DNA of 64,000 nt from Saccharomycopsis fibuligera x Saccharomycopsis cf. fibuligera (lineage: Eukaryota; Ascomycota; Saccharomycetes; Ascoideales; Saccharomycopsidaceae), in assembly GCA_001936135.1 (NCBI GenBank), contig CP012812.1, forward strand, positions 186,001-250,000, given 5' to 3'. The notes below the pieces were generated by a model. That model was not told the origin of the DNA. It was given only the letters and a program-made list of their open reading frames with translations, and did no database searches. Positions 62,298 through 64,000 of the stretch are shown here, piece after piece. Made by a program: the position numbers and the translations under genes. Each line of letters opens with the position of its first letter. Positions within the stretch are counted from its first letter, which is position 1.

Positions 62298-63860
62298 ATG
62301 ATTCTACCCAAGACGGCCCTCTTGGGGAGATACGCTAAGGTAATATATCAAAAAAGGGGCATTTCCATAATCCCCGTGACGAGGTTTCAACATCAAAAGC
62401 CAAGCTTTAGTCGGAGATTCCAAAGCACCTTGAATAATAACAGTACAACAACTGCTGACAATAAACATGGCAATGTTGGCCATAATCATGTGTCTGTTTT
62501 GCAAGCATCGCCATTTACATACGAAACTTTGAAGAGTCGATTAGAAAAACATTCAAAGAGCTCTACTGAAAGTCATCGTGAGCAATTCTACGAAGAATTA
62601 TTAATTGATGCCATACAGTCATGCAGAAAGCTTGAACAAAAATTAATTGCAGAAAATCAAAGTCTGATTTCTTCAAACCAAATCGATAACTCTGCCTTAA
62701 ATGAACTACTTTCGAAAGAAGGTAAAGAGAAAACAAGAATAAAAAAAGTGGACGAAGTTGAAAAATTATTGCAGCAGTTTTTGTTCGAAAATAAAAATCC
62801 CAAAATCAACAATGTCATCTTGAATCTGAATGCAAACGTGCTCAAAAGTTATTTTGTAGTGCTGCCAAAACCGAATTCTGATCAAATTATAAACACAATA
62901 TCAACTTTAAACAAACTAACTGCAGAAAAGCTGACAAATAGCGAGATACCGTTCAATGAAGATTGCATCAAGGTTGCTCTTAGAGTAATATTGAACAGTG
63001 ATAAGCTTTCGCCAACAACAAATTTCCAAAATTCATTTAAGTTGGTCAACGAAACATTTGGTAGTCCAAGATACATTGAGTCTATCAAAAGTAAGGTTTT
63101 TACCAAATACATTCCGAGATACGTTGCTGGATTTATCGGTATTGAAGTCGCAGCTGGATTCATTTTTGATAGATTTGCCGTTGAATTTATTGGAATTTCA
63201 GCTTCTTCCACCACCGGGTTGAAACTCATGCTTGGAAGCTACTTATTTAATGCAAGTTTGTTGGGTATAATTGCGTTGCTTGGATTTTTCAGCAGTAGAA
63301 CTCTGCGAGTCAAATGGAGAACCGGCGTCAATTTGTGGCACAAATTTTTACACCAGAAAGAATTAGTGAGTTATGAGAAAATATTCAACCATTACGAAGA
63401 AATGTACGACTTGAATGTGGATAATTACCATTTGATTGGTGGTAACAGACTTAAAGCTCCTAACGTGACTTCGAATCTTGCCTTGGCAAATGGTAGTGGT
63501 ACTGCTCATACTAATGGCACAGTCAATGGAGAAATTGCCCCTGCTGCAAAAGAAGGAGAAGGGTTCAAGAGCCTTTTGAACTATTCTGACTCAAACAATG
63601 ATAACATTTCTTACGAATTTCCATCCGAGTCTAGTGCGGGTTCAAACCTCAATTTTGAATTTTTGCAAGAAAAGAAAAAACTTTTAGCATTTTTTAGAGA
63701 AAATTTTAGAAAGAAAAGAATGCAAATCGGCGAATATACCGAACCTGAGTTATTATTCCAAGAATACTGGGCTTCTAATGGTGAGAATTTTGAATGGGTG
63801 GAGCCGGATCAGGACCCGGCAGAGATCAAGTTGTTACAAAAGTATCATGTAAATAAGTAG
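62298..63860 (+). CDS. Probable mitochondrial membrane protein, unknown function
   Basis: A 520-residue protein. The first about 45 residues are rich in Arg, Lys and Ser without acidic residues (GRYAKVIYQKRG...SFSRRFQST), a convincing mitochondrial presequence. A helical charged region follows, then two hydrophobic segments between about residues 268 and 333 (YVAGFIGIEVAAGFIF and ASLLGIIALLGFF), suggesting a hairpin in the inner membrane. The next block, KWRTGVNLWHKFLHQKELVSYEKIF, looks well conserved. An Asn/Ser/Gly linker with low complexity comes after it, and the C-terminus ends KLLQKYHVNK after an acidic stretch. I cannot place it in a named family. A role in mitochondrial translation or membrane organisation is possible but not shown. 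A Cbf1-like site in the promoter fits a respiratory gene. Confidence 0.75.
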   Translation: MILPKTALLGRYAKVIYQKRGISIIPVTRFQHQKPSFSRRFQSTLNNNSTTTADNKHGNVGHNHVSVLQASPFTYETLKSRLEKHSKSSTESHREQFYEELLIDAIQSCRKLEQKLIAENQSLISSNQIDNSALNELLSKEGKEKTRIKKVDEVEKLLQQFLFENKNPKINNVILNLNANVLKSYFVVLPKPNSDQIINTISTLNKLTAEKLTNSEIPFNEDCIKVALRVILNSDKLSPTTNFQNSFKLVNETFGSPRYIESIKSKVFTKYIPRYVAGFIGIEVAAGFIFDRFAVEFIGISASSTTGLKLMLGSYLFNASLLGIIALLGFFSSRTLRVKWRTGVNLWHKFLHQKELVSYEKIFNHYEEMYDLNVDNYHLIGGNRLKAPNVTSNLALANGSGTAHTNGTVNGEIAPAAKEGEGFKSLLNYSDSNNDNISYEFPSESSAGSNLNFEFLQEKKKLLAFFRENFRKKRMQIGEYTEPELLFQEYWASNGENFEWVEPDQDPAEIKLLQKYHVNK

Positions 63861-64000
63861 ATGAAATATATCCAAGTAGGAAAATAATTAGAACGTCACT
63901 GTGTTCCAAATTTAGATTGTATGGCTTTTTATCAATTGTTCTTTTGTGTAGCAGGCAGTTCAAGTTTCAGCTCACCTCATTTCGCTTGTTTATACCGCAT
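63861..64000. other. Window end, 3' flank
   Basis: 140 bp after the stop codon at 63858-63860; nothing distinctive. Confidence 0.6.

Overview
The window is nuclear DNA of a budding yeast. The evidence is mostly intronless genes, one classical ribosomal-protein intron (RPL37), A-rich leaders, TATA elements, yeast-type GPI wall proteins, and orthologues of PMC1, CUB1, CIR2, CDS1, RPL37 and CSE1. CTG leucine codons are absent from the two genes I read codon by codon (the short myo-inositol oxygenase gene and RPL37), which fits the CUG-serine clade. Together with the many very long A/T homopolymer runs and Asn/Gln/Ser-rich tracts, this suggests the Candida parapsilosis / Lodderomyces elongisporus group. 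The species is inference. If CUG is read as serine, the few in-frame CTG codons (for example 19317 and 15600) are Ser.

Layout. 0.6-14 kb: an Asn-rich unknown (-), the vacuolar Ca2+-ATPase PMC1 (-), a His/Pro-rich single-pass membrane protein (+) and the UPF0662 protein CUB1 (+). 15-25 kb: three RTA1-family seven-helix membrane proteins (+), with a Gly/His-repeat secreted protein (-) and a sugar-porter transporter (+) between the first two. 25.9-28 kb: mitochondrial ETF-ubiquinone oxidoreductase CIR2 (+). 28-32.4 kb: the largest gene-free stretch. 32.4-44.3 kb: a repeat-rich GPI wall protein, CDP-diacylglycerol synthase CDS1, RPL37 with a 770-nt intron, and a GH17 wall glucanase (all +). 44.9-59.9 kb: two myo-inositol oxygenases and two ITR1-type inositol transporters, with the exportin gene CSE1 among them. 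62.3-63.9 kb: an unrecognised, probably mitochondrial, membrane protein.

The most coherent system is the 44.9-59.9 kb block. One transporter (-) and one oxygenase (+) are divergent and share a 2.55-kb promoter region. A second transporter converges on that oxygenase, and a second oxygenase lies on the other side of CSE1. ITR1-type carriers would import myo-inositol, and the oxygenase would open it to D-glucuronate. Gene clustering for inositol catabolism is not something I know as a standard yeast arrangement. The later glucuronate steps are not in the window.

The intergenic DNA is unusually long (often 1-4 kb) and studded with A or T runs of 19-43 bases, microsatellites and short palindromes. 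I found no tRNA, rRNA, transposon or CRISPR array.
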